Part shown: positions 16,366-23,280 of the stretch, one piece after another
Layout: each line of letters begins with the position of its first letter
Position numbering within the stretch: the first letter of the stretch is position 1
Source: JBOHTO01 sp050733695
GTDB taxonomy: Bacteria; Gemmatimonadota; Gemmatimonadetes; Gemmatimonadales; Gemmatimonadaceae
Assembly (NCBI GenBank): GCA_050733695.1
Contig: JBOHTO010000002.1
Location: 1 to 42,319, forward strand
Direction of reading: 5' to 3'
DNA: 42,319 nucleotides
Made by a program: the position numbers and the translations under genes
Notes under the pieces: model-generated
Told to the model about the DNA's origin: nothing
Seen by the model: only the letters and a program-made list of their open reading frames with translations
The model's database searches: none

Positions 16366-16490
16366 GTGCTCATCCAACGTTCCACCCATCGGCCGGCGAT
16401 GTGGGTAACGATGCGCGCGCGTGCGACGCTGCGCCAGTTGCACGGACCGGTAGTCCTCGGCCCTGCACTCCCGGATCAGGTGCGGCGCCG

Positions 16491-16970
16491 TCATGCTCTC
16501 GCCAGGAGTTCCTCGAACCGGTCGAAGGCCTCGTTCCAGCCGCTCTCATGGCCATCGCGCGACTCGGCCGTCCTGAGTCCGGTCTGACGAAAGGTCATCT
16601 CGGTCTTCCCGCCGCGCTCCGCGAAGGTGATCGCGACAAGCATCTCGTTGTCCGGCGTATCGTCCCATATCAAGGTGAAGACGAGGCGCTCCGGCGGAAC
16701 AACCTCCCGAACGACGCCATGCTGTCGATACTCTCTGCCCTCGGGCGAGATCATCACGGCGTACCATGCGCCGCCCACGCGAAAGTCCATCTCGCGCTCC
16801 GGCGTGGTGAAGCCCTTCGGCCCCCACTGCTTCGCCTGCTCATGGTCCGTCCACGCCTGCCACACGAGATCGCGCGGCGCATCGAAGATGCGCGTGATGA
16901 CGAGCTCATGGCCGTCGCTGGTACTGCGATCGCTTGCGCTCATGCCTTCCGGTCTCCCCAGGTTCGGCAT
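16491..16970 (-). CDS. SRPBCC (AHSA1-type START-fold) protein
   Basis: A 159-residue protein of the AHSA1/SRPBCC family: LVITRIFDAPRDLVWQAWTDHEQAKQW, GPKGFTTPEREMDFRVGGAW, then VPPERLVFTLIWDD and TEMTFRQTGL, ending in GWNEAFDRFEELLA. These proteins form a hydrophobic cavity; ligands are usually unknown. It starts at ATG 16970, immediately after the TGA of the upstream DinB gene (16971-16973) with no gap. M10 (16943) is an alternative start. The ArsR-DinB-SRPBCC order suggests one operon; ArsR/SRPBCC pairs are common in bacteria. Confidence 0.93.
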   Translation of the reverse strand: MPNLGRPEGMSASDRSTSDGHELVITRIFDAPRDLVWQAWTDHEQAKQWGPKGFTTPEREMDFRVGGAWYAVMISPEGREYRQHGVVREVVPPERLVFTLIWDDTPDNEMLVAITFAERGGKTEMTFRQTGLRTAESRDGHESGWNEAFDRFEELLARA

Positions 16971-17474
16971 TCAGGGTGCAGCCATCTTCTCGTCAGCGCT
17001 GTCGCCATAGATCGCGGGAATCAGCGCTCCCGTCTGGCGCAGGTAGACGGTCAGTTGACCGCGGTGGTGATACCAGTGGTTCAGCATGGTCGATCTGAGA
17101 AAGGCTCCGCGCGGGAACGTCGCGATCTCGCGGTCTCCGCTCACCAGCCGCCAGGGTGTCGCCAGCGCATCGTTCCCCATCCCGCGCAGCAGCGCCTTCG
17201 CGTCGGCTACGCTGCGGTCGAGAGCCTGGAGCAGCTCGGCGGTGCTGGCCGCGGTCGGCCGCGGGATCTCCGTCCTGACGTCGAATGCGGGCCACGTAGC
17301 GACATCGGCGAGCGCGCCGGGAATCGTCGCCACATGCATGGCGAGCTGGCCGAGCGTCAGCGACTTCGCGTGCGGCCGCCACTCCAGCCGGTCGTCGGGT
17401 ACGCGCTCGAGCACGCGGCGCGTCGAGTGCGCCTCCTCATCCAGCTCCTGTAACAGCTCCTCGATCGTCGCCAT
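16971..17474 (-). CDS. DinB-family protein (third copy)
   Basis: A 167-residue DinB-fold protein starting at ATG 17474, supported by GGGGAAG about 7 bases upstream. The signatures are LTLGQLAMHVATIPG with the first histidine, and LNHWYHHRGQLTVYLRQTG with the histidine pair. The end (PAIYGDSADE) matches a common subgroup finishing in 'P-x-IYGPSADE'. It is the middle gene of the ArsR-DinB-SRPBCC operon. Its biochemical role is unknown. Confidence 0.93.
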   Translation of the reverse strand: MATIEELLQELDEEAHSTRRVLERVPDDRLEWRPHAKSLTLGQLAMHVATIPGALADVATWPAFDVRTEIPRPTAASTAELLQALDRSVADAKALLRGMGNDALATPWRLVSGDREIATFPRGAFLRSTMLNHWYHHRGQLTVYLRQTGALIPAIYGDSADEKMAAP

Positions 17475-17512
17475 TGTCGGTCTTCCCCCCTCGTTGTTCG
17501 TGACTGATACGC

Positions 17513-17884
17513 TCACTTCCGCTTCGTTGCCTGCGTTCCGCGTTTCGACCGTGTGCCTCCGGCTCGCGCCCGCTGTATCTCGGCGAGGTGCGCGTCGAGC
17601 GCATCGAAGCGCTCGTTCCAGTGCCGCCGGTATCGCTCCACCCACTCGGCGACTTCGCGGAGCGGCGTCGGGTCTGCGATATACAGACGGCGCGTGCCGT
17701 CGGGTCGAGCGGTGGCGAACCCGCTGTCGCGGAGCACGCGCAGATGCTGCGACACCGCGGGCTGCGAGATCCCGAACTCCCGTTGCACTATCGCGCCAAC
17801 ATCCCCCGCCGCGCGTTCTCCGTCGGCGAGGAGCTCCAGGATCCGGCGGCGGACGGGGTCGCCGAGGACATCGAAGGCGTGCAT
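17513..17884 (-). CDS. ArsR-family winged-helix transcriptional regulator
   Basis: A 123-residue regulator. The winged-helix core is clear: FDVLGDPVRRRILELLADGE, then the recognition region ISQPAVSQHLRVLRDSGF and the wing ATARPDGTRRLYIAD. The cysteine metal site of ArsR/SmtB sensors (ELCVC type) is absent, so it fits the non-metal SdpR-like subgroup often placed beside SRPBCC genes. The C-terminal tail is basic (SKRGTQATKRK). It heads an operon with the DinB and SRPBCC genes, and a dyad overlapping its own promoter lies directly upstream, implying autoregulation. Confidence 0.95.
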   Translation of the reverse strand: MHAFDVLGDPVRRRILELLADGERAAGDVGAIVQREFGISQPAVSQHLRVLRDSGFATARPDGTRRLYIADPTPLREVAEWVERYRRHWNERFDALDAHLAEIQRARAGGTRSKRGTQATKRK

Positions 17885-17892
17885 TGGCTATT

Positions 17893-17921
17893 AATATAAG
17901 ATGTTCCTTATATTCTGTCAA
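17893..17921 (-). promoter_or_regulatory. Sigma-70-type promoter overlapped by a perfect operator dyad
   Basis: On the minus strand TTGACA (17921-17916) and TATATT (17898-17893) are separated by exactly 17 bases. A perfect inverted repeat, AATATAAG-N6-CTTATATT (17893-17914), covers the -10 box and most of the spacer. The ArsR start codon at 17884 lies 8 bases after the -10 box, so the message should be leaderless or nearly so. Binding of ArsR to the dyad would block RNA polymerase. Confidence 0.8.
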
Positions 17922-17948
17922 CGGGAGCTTCCCCGGTGGCCATGAGGG

Positions 17949-18443
17949 CTACAGCCAGCGCCGAACCTGGCCACGATACTCCTCGTACTCCGCTCCGAAC
18001 GCGGAGGCGAGGTAGCGTTCCTCCCGTCGGATGACAAGGAGCACGAGCAGCAGCAGTACGATCGGGAGAAGGATCAGCGGCCAGAGCATGTGCGCAACGA
18101 AGGCGACGCCGGCGTAGAGGGCGGTGAGTCCCACGTACATCGGATTGCGACTGTACCGGTACGGGCCGTCGCGCACGAGCGTGCTGGCCGGACGATGCGG
18201 CAGGACGGCTGTGCGATGGCGGAGGAATGTGGCGAACGCCCAGAGCATGAAAGCCAGGCCGGCAGCCGCAGCGAGCAGCCCCGCCACGGTGCTGGCGGGT
18301 TGCCACTCGCGCGGAATGAACTCCAGCGGCGAACTGCGGTGCAGAAGCCAGCCCGCGATGAAGCCGGCGGCGAAGAGGAAAGGGGGCGGAAAACGGACGC
18401 CGGCATTGGCGATGGGCGTTCCGTCCCGGGCGGCGCGCGTCAT
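17949..18443 (-). CDS. Isoprenylcysteine carboxyl methyltransferase (ICMT/PEMT) family membrane protein
   Basis: A 164-residue integral membrane protein with about four helices. The signature is LVRDGPYRYSRNPMYVGL, the SAM-binding region of the ICMT/phospholipid methyltransferase superfamily. The C terminus has the conserved IRREERYLASAFGAEYEEYRGQVRRWL. Bacterial members methylate lipids or small molecules; the substrate is not predictable. ATG 18443 is chosen; TTG 18458 is possible. It is upstream of the ArsR operon on the same strand but separated by that operon's own promoter. Confidence 0.9.
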   Translation of the reverse strand: MTRAARDGTPIANAGVRFPPPFLFAAGFIAGWLLHRSSPLEFIPREWQPASTVAGLLAAAAGLAFMLWAFATFLRHRTAVLPHRPASTLVRDGPYRYSRNPMYVGLTALYAGVAFVAHMLWPLILLPIVLLLLVLLVIRREERYLASAFGAEYEEYRGQVRRWL

Positions 18444-18510
18444 CTCTGATCGCTGCAACTGGAACTGCCGCCGTGCGGTACGGGCGAAACGGGCACCGGT
18501 ATCCTGACTT

Positions 18511-19071
18511 CTACTGTGCCGTGAAGCGCACGGTTCGGTAGACGTCGAGCTGCAGTCGGGCGCTGCCCCGGCTACGCGTCTCGCCTTCGAGATAGATAGC
18601 CGGGCTGACCCACTTCGCGCCGGTGTAGTATTCGCCTTCGAACTGGTTGTCCCAGAGAGTCGCTCGGCGGCCGCCTATCACCTCGTCGAAGTGTCGGATC
18701 TCGCCGGGTGATGCTGCCGGGAGCGGGTCTCCCACGCGCACAGTGGCGATCTCCGTACGAATCGGACGCGGGCGATACTCACCGACTCTCCAACTGATCG
18801 AGCCGCCATCGCCGCGCCATGTCGTTGCATCATGATCGCCGGCAGGGGATCCACCGACAGGGCGCCAGTTCGCGGGAACGCAAAAGGTGAATCCGGTAGC
18901 GCGGACCTCCTGCCAGACGCCGGCAGCGTCCTCGCTCACCGATATCCGGCATGGACGGATCTCGGCCGGCGGATCGGCTTCCGCAGCACCGCTACGCGTG
19001 GTGGCCGAGGTCGCGCATGCCGAACAGGCGACCAGTAGGCAGAATACGCCTGTCACTGTGGCTCGCGTCAT
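18511..19071 (-). CDS. Hypothetical lipoprotein
   Basis: A 186-residue protein with a signal sequence followed by closely spaced cysteines (LLVACSAC), the first fitting a lipobox. The mature part is mostly beta strands: GVWQEVRATGFTFCVPANW, WRVGEYRPRPIRTEIA, ATLWDNQFEGEYYTGAKW and a C-terminal LQLDVYRTVRF. This resembles small envelope proteins of PsbP/Mog1-like shape, but no family can be named. ATG 19071 is the start. Confidence 0.65.
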   Translation of the reverse strand: MTRATVTGVFCLLVACSACATSATTRSGAAEADPPAEIRPCRISVSEDAAGVWQEVRATGFTFCVPANWRPVGGSPAGDHDATTWRGDGGSISWRVGEYRPRPIRTEIATVRVGDPLPAASPGEIRHFDEVIGGRRATLWDNQFEGEYYTGAKWVSPAIYLEGETRSRGSARLQLDVYRTVRFTAQ

Positions 19072-19285
19072 GGCGACTCATCGATCTCGCTGCCCTGATC
19101 CAGCTTCCTGTGCTGTAGCGTCTCGAGCATCCGGTGTCTCCTTCGATCTGATCATGAAGCGGGTGTCACGCCACCGGCATCGTCGCGAAGCCCCACTGAA
19201 ACAATCCGTCCCTCAACGACCTTCACTCACTCCTGTCGCAATCACTGCGACCGAAGCCGCGCACCTGCCCGGATTGCTTCAGCGC

Positions 19286-19684
19286 TTACCCGAGAACTCC
19301 GAACGCCAGACCGATCAGCGTGAAGCGGACCGTGTGGTAGCCGCCGTTGATGAGCGTGAGCGCACCGTTCTGCCGTTCGAACAGATCGTTTGTGGCAATC
19401 GATGTGGCCACCCAGCACAGTCCCGCGGCGAAGCCGGCGCCCGTGGCGAACGCGATGCCCGGATTCGGACCGAGAAACAGCCCAAACACATACGCAGCGA
19501 TGAGCCCCAGCACGAACGTCGCGCCGTAGGTCTTCGCAGGATTGAAGTCCTTCTCCAACTGCTCGCGCGTGAATCCGTGGGCCTTCATCCACAGCTTGCC
19601 GAACAGCGGGCCGTACCAGAGCGCACCCAACGCAAAACCGAGGAGCGTGGCAACGAGCGTGGCCAGCAGCGAGATGGTCGGCAT
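19286..19684 (-). CDS. DUF1761 family membrane protein
   Basis: A 132-residue protein with four membrane helices and the DUF1761 pattern: LLATLVATLLGFALGALWYGPLFGKLW near the N terminus, then FVLGLIAAYVFGLFLG, LCWVATSIATNDLFERQN and GGYHTVRFTLIGLAFGVLG. The family is uncharacterised. ATG 19684 follows a purine-rich AGGAAGGGG and is preferred over the upstream open extension, which has no membrane-protein character. Confidence 0.88.
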   Translation of the reverse strand: MPTISLLATLVATLLGFALGALWYGPLFGKLWMKAHGFTREQLEKDFNPAKTYGATFVLGLIAAYVFGLFLGPNPGIAFATGAGFAAGLCWVATSIATNDLFERQNGALTLINGGYHTVRFTLIGLAFGVLG

Positions 19685-19804
19685 TGTGTCCCCTTCCTGG
19701 CGTGTGGGACTGCCTGCGGGAGAGGAGATGATGACGTAAGCGGAGCGGGCGCGCAACGCGGCACCTCCGAATGTGCGTGTCATCTCGCGCCGCGAGGGAC
19801 GTTC

Positions 19805-20659
19805 TCAGACGACCGAGGCTCGGTACCGGACAGGATCGAGAGTACAGGACTCGCGCAGCGATCCGGGAAGCATGAACAGCTTCGGACGATGATCGTCGAA
19901 GCTGAACACGCGATACACGTGATACTGCGCCGCCTGTTCGGCTGAGGCATCGACCTCGTTCCGCGTGGCGAAGAATGGGGTGAGTGCACCGAAACGAGTC
20001 GTCTTGACCTCGACGAGCCTTTCGCGACCGTTCGGCTCGAATGACAGGATGTCGTAGCCGAGACCGTCGCCCCGCGTGCGCGCGACGTGCTCCACTCGGT
20101 CGGCGAGGCGGCGCTGGCCGGCTTCCAGGAGGCGCGCGTGTTCCACGCGCAGAACGAACTCTTCGCCGGCCAGACCGAGCGATGCATTCATCGCCTCGCG
20201 CGCGAGGTAGTTGACACCCTGCATCGGCTGGCGCGGTGGCTGCGGACGTTCGTACGAGGCGTGGCGCCCGGGATCCCGGATCGGTGGCGGGACGATGATA
20301 CCGGCCAGATGGTCGAACGCCGGAGCTTGCCGGGCTGGTCGGTCCACGGCCTGGCGGGCCGCGGCCTGCAGCGACGGGCTGATGGCGAGCCGTTCGGAGA
20401 TCACATCGCGGAGCAGCTCCTGGTAGTTGCTCCGCGGCTGGTAACCCTCGATATAGGGGTAGCCGATCTCGATCATCACGGCGCTGATGTTCGCATGCTT
20501 GAACTCGATCGCGCCGCGTGTTCGATCGCTCAGCATCATGAGCAGGCTGCGATTGTGCTCCGCCTTGTTGAACGGTTCGCCGCGCAGTTCCTTCGCGAGC
20601 ATCGCGAAGTAGTCGGTGACCGTGGCCTCCACCTCGAAGCGCGACCAGTCTTCACTCAC
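19805..20659 (-). CDS. DUF3883 domain protein (restriction-endonuclease-like C terminus)
   Basis: A 284-residue soluble protein starting at GTG 20659. The N-terminal half is helical (VTDYFAMLAKELRGEPFNKAEHN) with no recognised domain. The C-terminal part matches DUF3883: a helix before GDGLGYDILSFEPNGRERLVEVKTTRFG, then TPFFATRNEVDASAEQAAQYHVYRVFSF. The D-x(n)-EVK arrangement is the signature of PD-(D/E)xK nuclease-like folds, and DUF3883 is often found in defence and helicase-linked proteins. Whether this protein cuts DNA is not shown. It lies at the edge of the accessory region. Confidence 0.82.
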   Translation of the reverse strand: MSEDWSRFEVEATVTDYFAMLAKELRGEPFNKAEHNRSLLMMLSDRTRGAIEFKHANISAVMIEIGYPYIEGYQPRSNYQELLRDVISERLAISPSLQAAARQAVDRPARQAPAFDHLAGIIVPPPIRDPGRHASYERPQPPRQPMQGVNYLAREAMNASLGLAGEEFVLRVEHARLLEAGQRRLADRVEHVARTRGDGLGYDILSFEPNGRERLVEVKTTRFGALTPFFATRNEVDASAEQAAQYHVYRVFSFDDHRPKLFMLPGSLRESCTLDPVRYRASVV

Positions 20660-20691
20660 GGTGGTGCCGCGCTAACGTGGGGCAACGATGG

Positions 20692-21066
20692 TCAGCTCGC
20701 CTGCCACCGCGACGCCGTGAGCTCCTGCAACGCCGAATAGTAGGAAGGATTGGGATCGTCCTCGCGCTTGTGCGGGTCCTGAAGGAGGTCGAACATCTGC
20801 CGAGCGAGCACCGAGCCGACCGCATGAATGGCGTCATGCCGGTCGAGGCCTTCCCGCCGCAGTCGCTCGAAGGCCTGGACAACCTCTGGTATCGCAGTCG
20901 CCAACTGGTTCTCGACTATCGCGTGAATGCTGGCATGCAGCATCGAGTTCGGGAGGTCAGTCCCGGCACGTTTGTGGTACCGCTCAATCAGATGGATTCG
21001 TTCCTGCTCGTCGAGATCCAACCACTCCGAAGCGGGCGGGGCGGATGCGGGATTGTAGCGTTTCAC
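20692..21066 (-). CDS. Conserved hypothetical protein (Asn/His-rich helical, DUF1841-like pattern)
   Basis: A 124-residue protein. The frame runs upstream to 21219, but the part before KRYNP is the out-of-frame relic of a DUF433 gene, so GTG 21066 is taken as the start. It overlaps the relic frame's TGA in GTGA (21063-21066). The body reads EWLDLDEQERIHLIERYHKR, then LHASIHAIVENQLATAIPEVV and GLDRHDAIHAVGSVLARQMFDLL. The spaced histidines (H-x-x-IH, RH-x-x-IH) may bind metal, and the layout recalls DUF1841. No function can be given. It is 33 bases upstream of the DUF3883 gene on the same strand. Confidence 0.65.
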   Translation of the reverse strand: MKRYNPASAPPASEWLDLDEQERIHLIERYHKRAGTDLPNSMLHASIHAIVENQLATAIPEVVQAFERLRREGLDRHDAIHAVGSVLARQMFDLLQDPHKREDDPNPSYYSALQELTASRWQAS

Positions 21067-21200
21067 GGGCGTGGTGTGAGGTTGAGGAAGGGCATCGAGG
21101 AACGACTCGAGGCCGTGCCGGTCGACAGGTGGTCGATGATGCCTGCAGCGGCGCGAGTGCCGACGACGAAATTCGGCGTGCCGCCGAGCGTAGGTGGTCG
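21063..21200 (-). pseudogene. Decayed DUF433 antitoxin fragment
   Basis: In one frame the sequence PTLGGTPNFVVGTRAAAGIIDHLSTG (about 21117-21195) resembles the DUF433 core, 'GGTPvFvGTRvp-x-liDyl-x-G'. The continuation HGLESFLDALP, matching the following 'sleeFLedfP', is found in the next frame. A single-base loss near 21117-21119 would explain this. The rest of the domain is missing and the relic runs straight into the KRYNP gene. An intact relative is present at 23659-23886. Confidence 0.5.
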
Positions 21201-21280
21201 CTGTGCACGACAGGGGCAACCGCTGTGGGCGTGGCAGCTCCGGTTGACAGTTGTCGGAAGATACGCCGATCCGGGCGTGT

Positions 21281-21320
21281 GTCTAACTCCAGCGGTGTGC
21301 CATTCGCGCTGGAGGAAGAC
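21281..21320. other. Strong interrupted hairpin
   Basis: CTCCAGCG (21287-21294) pairs perfectly with CGCTGGAG (21307-21314) across a 12-base loop, and GTCT at 21281 pairs with AGAC at 21317 outside a 2-base internal bulge. The left end GTCTAAC matches the attC core consensus RYYYAAC. There is no U-tract for a standard terminator. It lies between the Fic remnant and the DUF433 relic. Confidence 0.4.
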
Positions 21321-21364
21321 GAAGCAGCTCATGCCCGCGCTCTCCGGTACGGCGGCTCCATGCC

Positions 21365-21605
21365 TTAGTTCAGGATCCCGAAATATCGCGTATAGCTGAA
21401 GACACGTCCCCGCCGCTTGCGCGTGAGTTCGGCCACGACCCCCAGCCGTTCCAGGTGTGCCAGCGACTTGTTCACCGTCGACGGGGTCAGACCGGTCGCG
21501 GCCACGAGCGAGGAGGCCGTGGCGATCGGCTGCCGCTGCATCGCATGGTGAATAGCGAGCGCCGAGGCCGCGGCACGACCCAGGCCTTCAATACGGCGGG
21601 CGCGC
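21365..21605 (-). pseudogene. C-terminal remnant of a Fic-family protein
   Basis: About 77 residues match the winged-helix C terminus of Fic/DOC AMPylator-like proteins: RRIEGLGRAAASALAIHHAM, IATASSLVAATGLTPSTVNK, HLERLGVVAELTRKRRGRVF and SYTRYFGILN. The catalytic Fic core with HPFxxGNGR is absent, and upstream sequence has no recognisable Fic residues. The frame remains open upstream to 21877 but only as Gly/Arg-rich noise. The fragment may still fold as a DNA-binding domain, but most likely it is a relic. Confidence 0.65.
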
Positions 21606-22082
21606 CAGTGCAAGGACGACGGCGATCTACCCCATCCGACCCGAAAACTCCGCGTCGTCGCTCCCGAGCCGATCAATGCGCGCCGGCCTCCGCGGCCGGG
21701 GCAACGACAACAGACCCTCAGCCCATATCCTGCATCGTGGCGAGCGCGCCAGCTCCCGGCGCCCGGCGTGTCAGAGCGACCGCCTGCATCTTGTCGAGCG
21801 TTTCCGACGATCGAGGGCACCGCCTGACCGTGTTCGCCCATGCGCTCTGCGCTCTCGACACTTGCGGCCGCATGCAACCCACTCCCCGCGACCGGCGGAG
21901 CTGCGTTTCACCGCGTTCGATTCTCCACTCGACGCCACGAACCACCGTACTCGTAAAAAGCGCCCGGGTCGTTCACGGTCGCTGCGCAGCTGTCGCCGGG
22001 CCTCGTCTGGCTGCAGAGCGCCCGCCGCCACCACTGTCTCCGTGCGCACGAGCCAAGCGCCACTCGATTGGAAAGTTCAAGA
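21606..22082. other. Unassigned segment of the accessory region
   Basis: About 480 bases with long but unconvincing frames on both strands, all Arg/Ser/Pro-rich. No domain, promoter or repeat was recognised. It may be degraded coding DNA from the deleted part of the Fic gene. Confidence 0.35.
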
Positions 22083-22170
22083 GCGTGTCTTCCTGTCCGC
22101 TTCTCAGGCGAACTGAGTTACACAGATCCTGCCGCGGCTTCGCGCGGCAAGAATCCCTACCTTGCTAGAC
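22083..22170. repeat. Imperfect repeat A with attC-like features
   Basis: This shares about 85 bases, at roughly two-thirds identity with gaps, with 23281-23365, including 15 identical bases, CGCGCGGCAAGAATC (22141-22155). Inside is a hairpin, GATCC-T-GCCGCG-loop-CGCGGC-AA-GAATC (22125-22155). The right boundary on the minus strand is GTCTAGC, one base from the attC core GTCTAAC, and it contains the TAG stop of the adjacent gene. The left boundary GTTACAC is a weaker match to RYYYAAC. Confidence 0.55.
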
Positions 22171-22593
22171 AGCACCACGGAAGAACTGAATGAGTCTGCT
22201 GCTCATGTCTTGGTAGGAGATCGGCCCCTCGACGGCGGCCAGCTCGGGACCTTCGTGCACCTTGAAATCATTGTCACCAGCTCGGTGCCACGGGTCGCCA
22301 AGGTGCTCTTCGACGGTCGCGGAAGCGATGAGGTACCCCGACTTCCGTTGTGTAAGTAGGAGTGCGACGAACCACGGCTGGCTACTGTTTTGGATCTCTC
22401 GGAGCTGGGTTGGATTCAGCCCCCACCATCCCCGATGTAGCCTACTCTCCTTCGTGTAGACCAGCACCTTCCGAGGCTTCGCCAAGAGCTCCAGTACGTT
22501 TTTACTCCTACGGCGGGCTCCCCGCCAAGGACCCACTGCAATTCGAGCAGGCTGGCCCTGCGCCCGTAGCTCTTCCACGAACCGATCGAGCAT
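22165..22593 (-). CDS. Hypothetical protein of the accessory region
   Basis: A 142-residue soluble protein starting at ATG 22593. It contains MLDRFVEELRAQGQPARIAV, a basic patch (GARRRSKNVLELL), a Trp-rich middle (RLHRGWWGLNPTQLREIQ), strands around QPWFVALLLTQRKSGYLI, and an acidic end. The alternation of strands and the SGYLIAS segment are reminiscent of small nuclease-like folds, but no catalytic motif can be named and the function is unknown. Base use is somewhat less GC-rich than neighbours, suggesting transfer. Its TAG stop lies within the repeat boundary GTCTAGC. Confidence 0.55.
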   Translation of the reverse strand: MLDRFVEELRAQGQPARIAVGPWRGARRRSKNVLELLAKPRKVLVYTKESRLHRGWWGLNPTQLREIQNSSQPWFVALLLTQRKSGYLIASATVEEHLGDPWHRAGDNDFKVHEGPELAAVEGPISYQDMSSRLIQFFRGAV

Positions 22594-22661
22594 CCCGGCA
22601 CCTCTAATCCAGCGCTGGTGTTCGCTGCTGCCTAGCCGGCATGATAGGGGCTTCCGCACTT

Positions 22662-22683
22662 CGCGTGGAATTGATTCCCCGCG
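22662..22683. other. Interrupted palindrome upstream of the IS110 remnant
   Basis: CGCG-TG-GAAT-TG-ATTC-CC-CGCG forms an almost perfect dyad. It is about 105 bases before the IS110 transposase start at 22788, inside what would be the element's non-coding left end, where IS110 elements encode their bridge RNA. Whether it is a relic of such an RNA is unknown. Confidence 0.3.
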
Positions 22684-22787
22684 CGTTGAGACGGAGTAAC
22701 CAGAGCTCCTGCAACGGTCCACTGTTGGATTTCCGACGGACACCAACCCTATCATTGTCTGCTGCTGCGGTTCCCGCTGCTCACTCA

Positions 22788-23045
22788 ATGATCCACCTCG
22801 GGTTGGACGTGCGCAAGGAGTCCATCACGATCGCGGTGCTGCCCGCCGAGGCCAAGGCATCGACTCGGCTCGATCAGTTACCAACGACGCCAACGATCCG
22901 GCGTAGCTCAAGAAGCGGCAGGACCGGGTCGCACGCGACGGCGAGATCCACGCATGCTACGAGGCGAGCCGCGCGCTGGACACGTCCTCCACTGTGCGCT
23001 GCGCGACTGGGACACGCCTGCGACGTGATCGCACCGGCGCTCATT
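22788..23045 (+). mobile_element. IS110-family transposase N-terminal remnant
   Basis: The start MIHLGLDVRKESITIAV has the first catalytic Asp of the DEDD RuvC-like domain of IS110 transposases. After DQL the homology continues in shifted frames: ARDGEIHACYEAS in one, then GHACDVIAPALI in another, with an in-frame TAG in the second frame near 22904. Homology ends abruptly at about 23045. This is a non-functional fragment of the N-terminal domain only. Confidence 0.75.
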
Positions 23046-23275
23046 CTCCTTCACCGGGCCATGTTCCCGATCGCGACGATGTGTCGCGCGCTCGGGGTCT
23101 CTCGCAGCTGGTACTATGCGTGGGTGAGGCGGCCGGTGTCGTCTCACGCGACACGGGATGTAGCGCTCACCGCGCAGGTCACAGCGAGCCATGCGTGGTC
23201 CGACGGCACCTACGACGCGCCGCCCTTCTGGAACGATCGCCGCAATGGCGGGGAACGCGTGGGCCGGAAGGGTCC
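23046..23275 (+). mobile_element. IS3-family transposase (OrfB) N-terminal remnant
   Basis: Joined directly to the IS110 fragment, the frame reads HRAMFPIATMCRALGVSRSWYYAW, then VALTAQVTASHAWSDGTYDAP and RNGGERVGRKG. This matches the HTH_21 region before the integrase core of IS3-type OrfB ('FPvatlCrvLgVSRSgYYaW ... sdgTYGaPRi'). The DDE core is missing. The conserved GTYGAPRI block is degenerate (GTYDAPPF). It is an inactive relic forming a mosaic with the IS110 piece. Confidence 0.7.
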
Positions 23276-23280
23276 AGGAG

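Noticed and set aside
21676..22116. 146-residue plus-strand frame ending in DWKVQERVFLSASQAN
   Set aside because: The last part resembles the translated counterpart in repeat B (RVQEDVFLRLSPAS), but this follows from the DNA repeat; the rest is Arg/Ser-rich noise without a domain.
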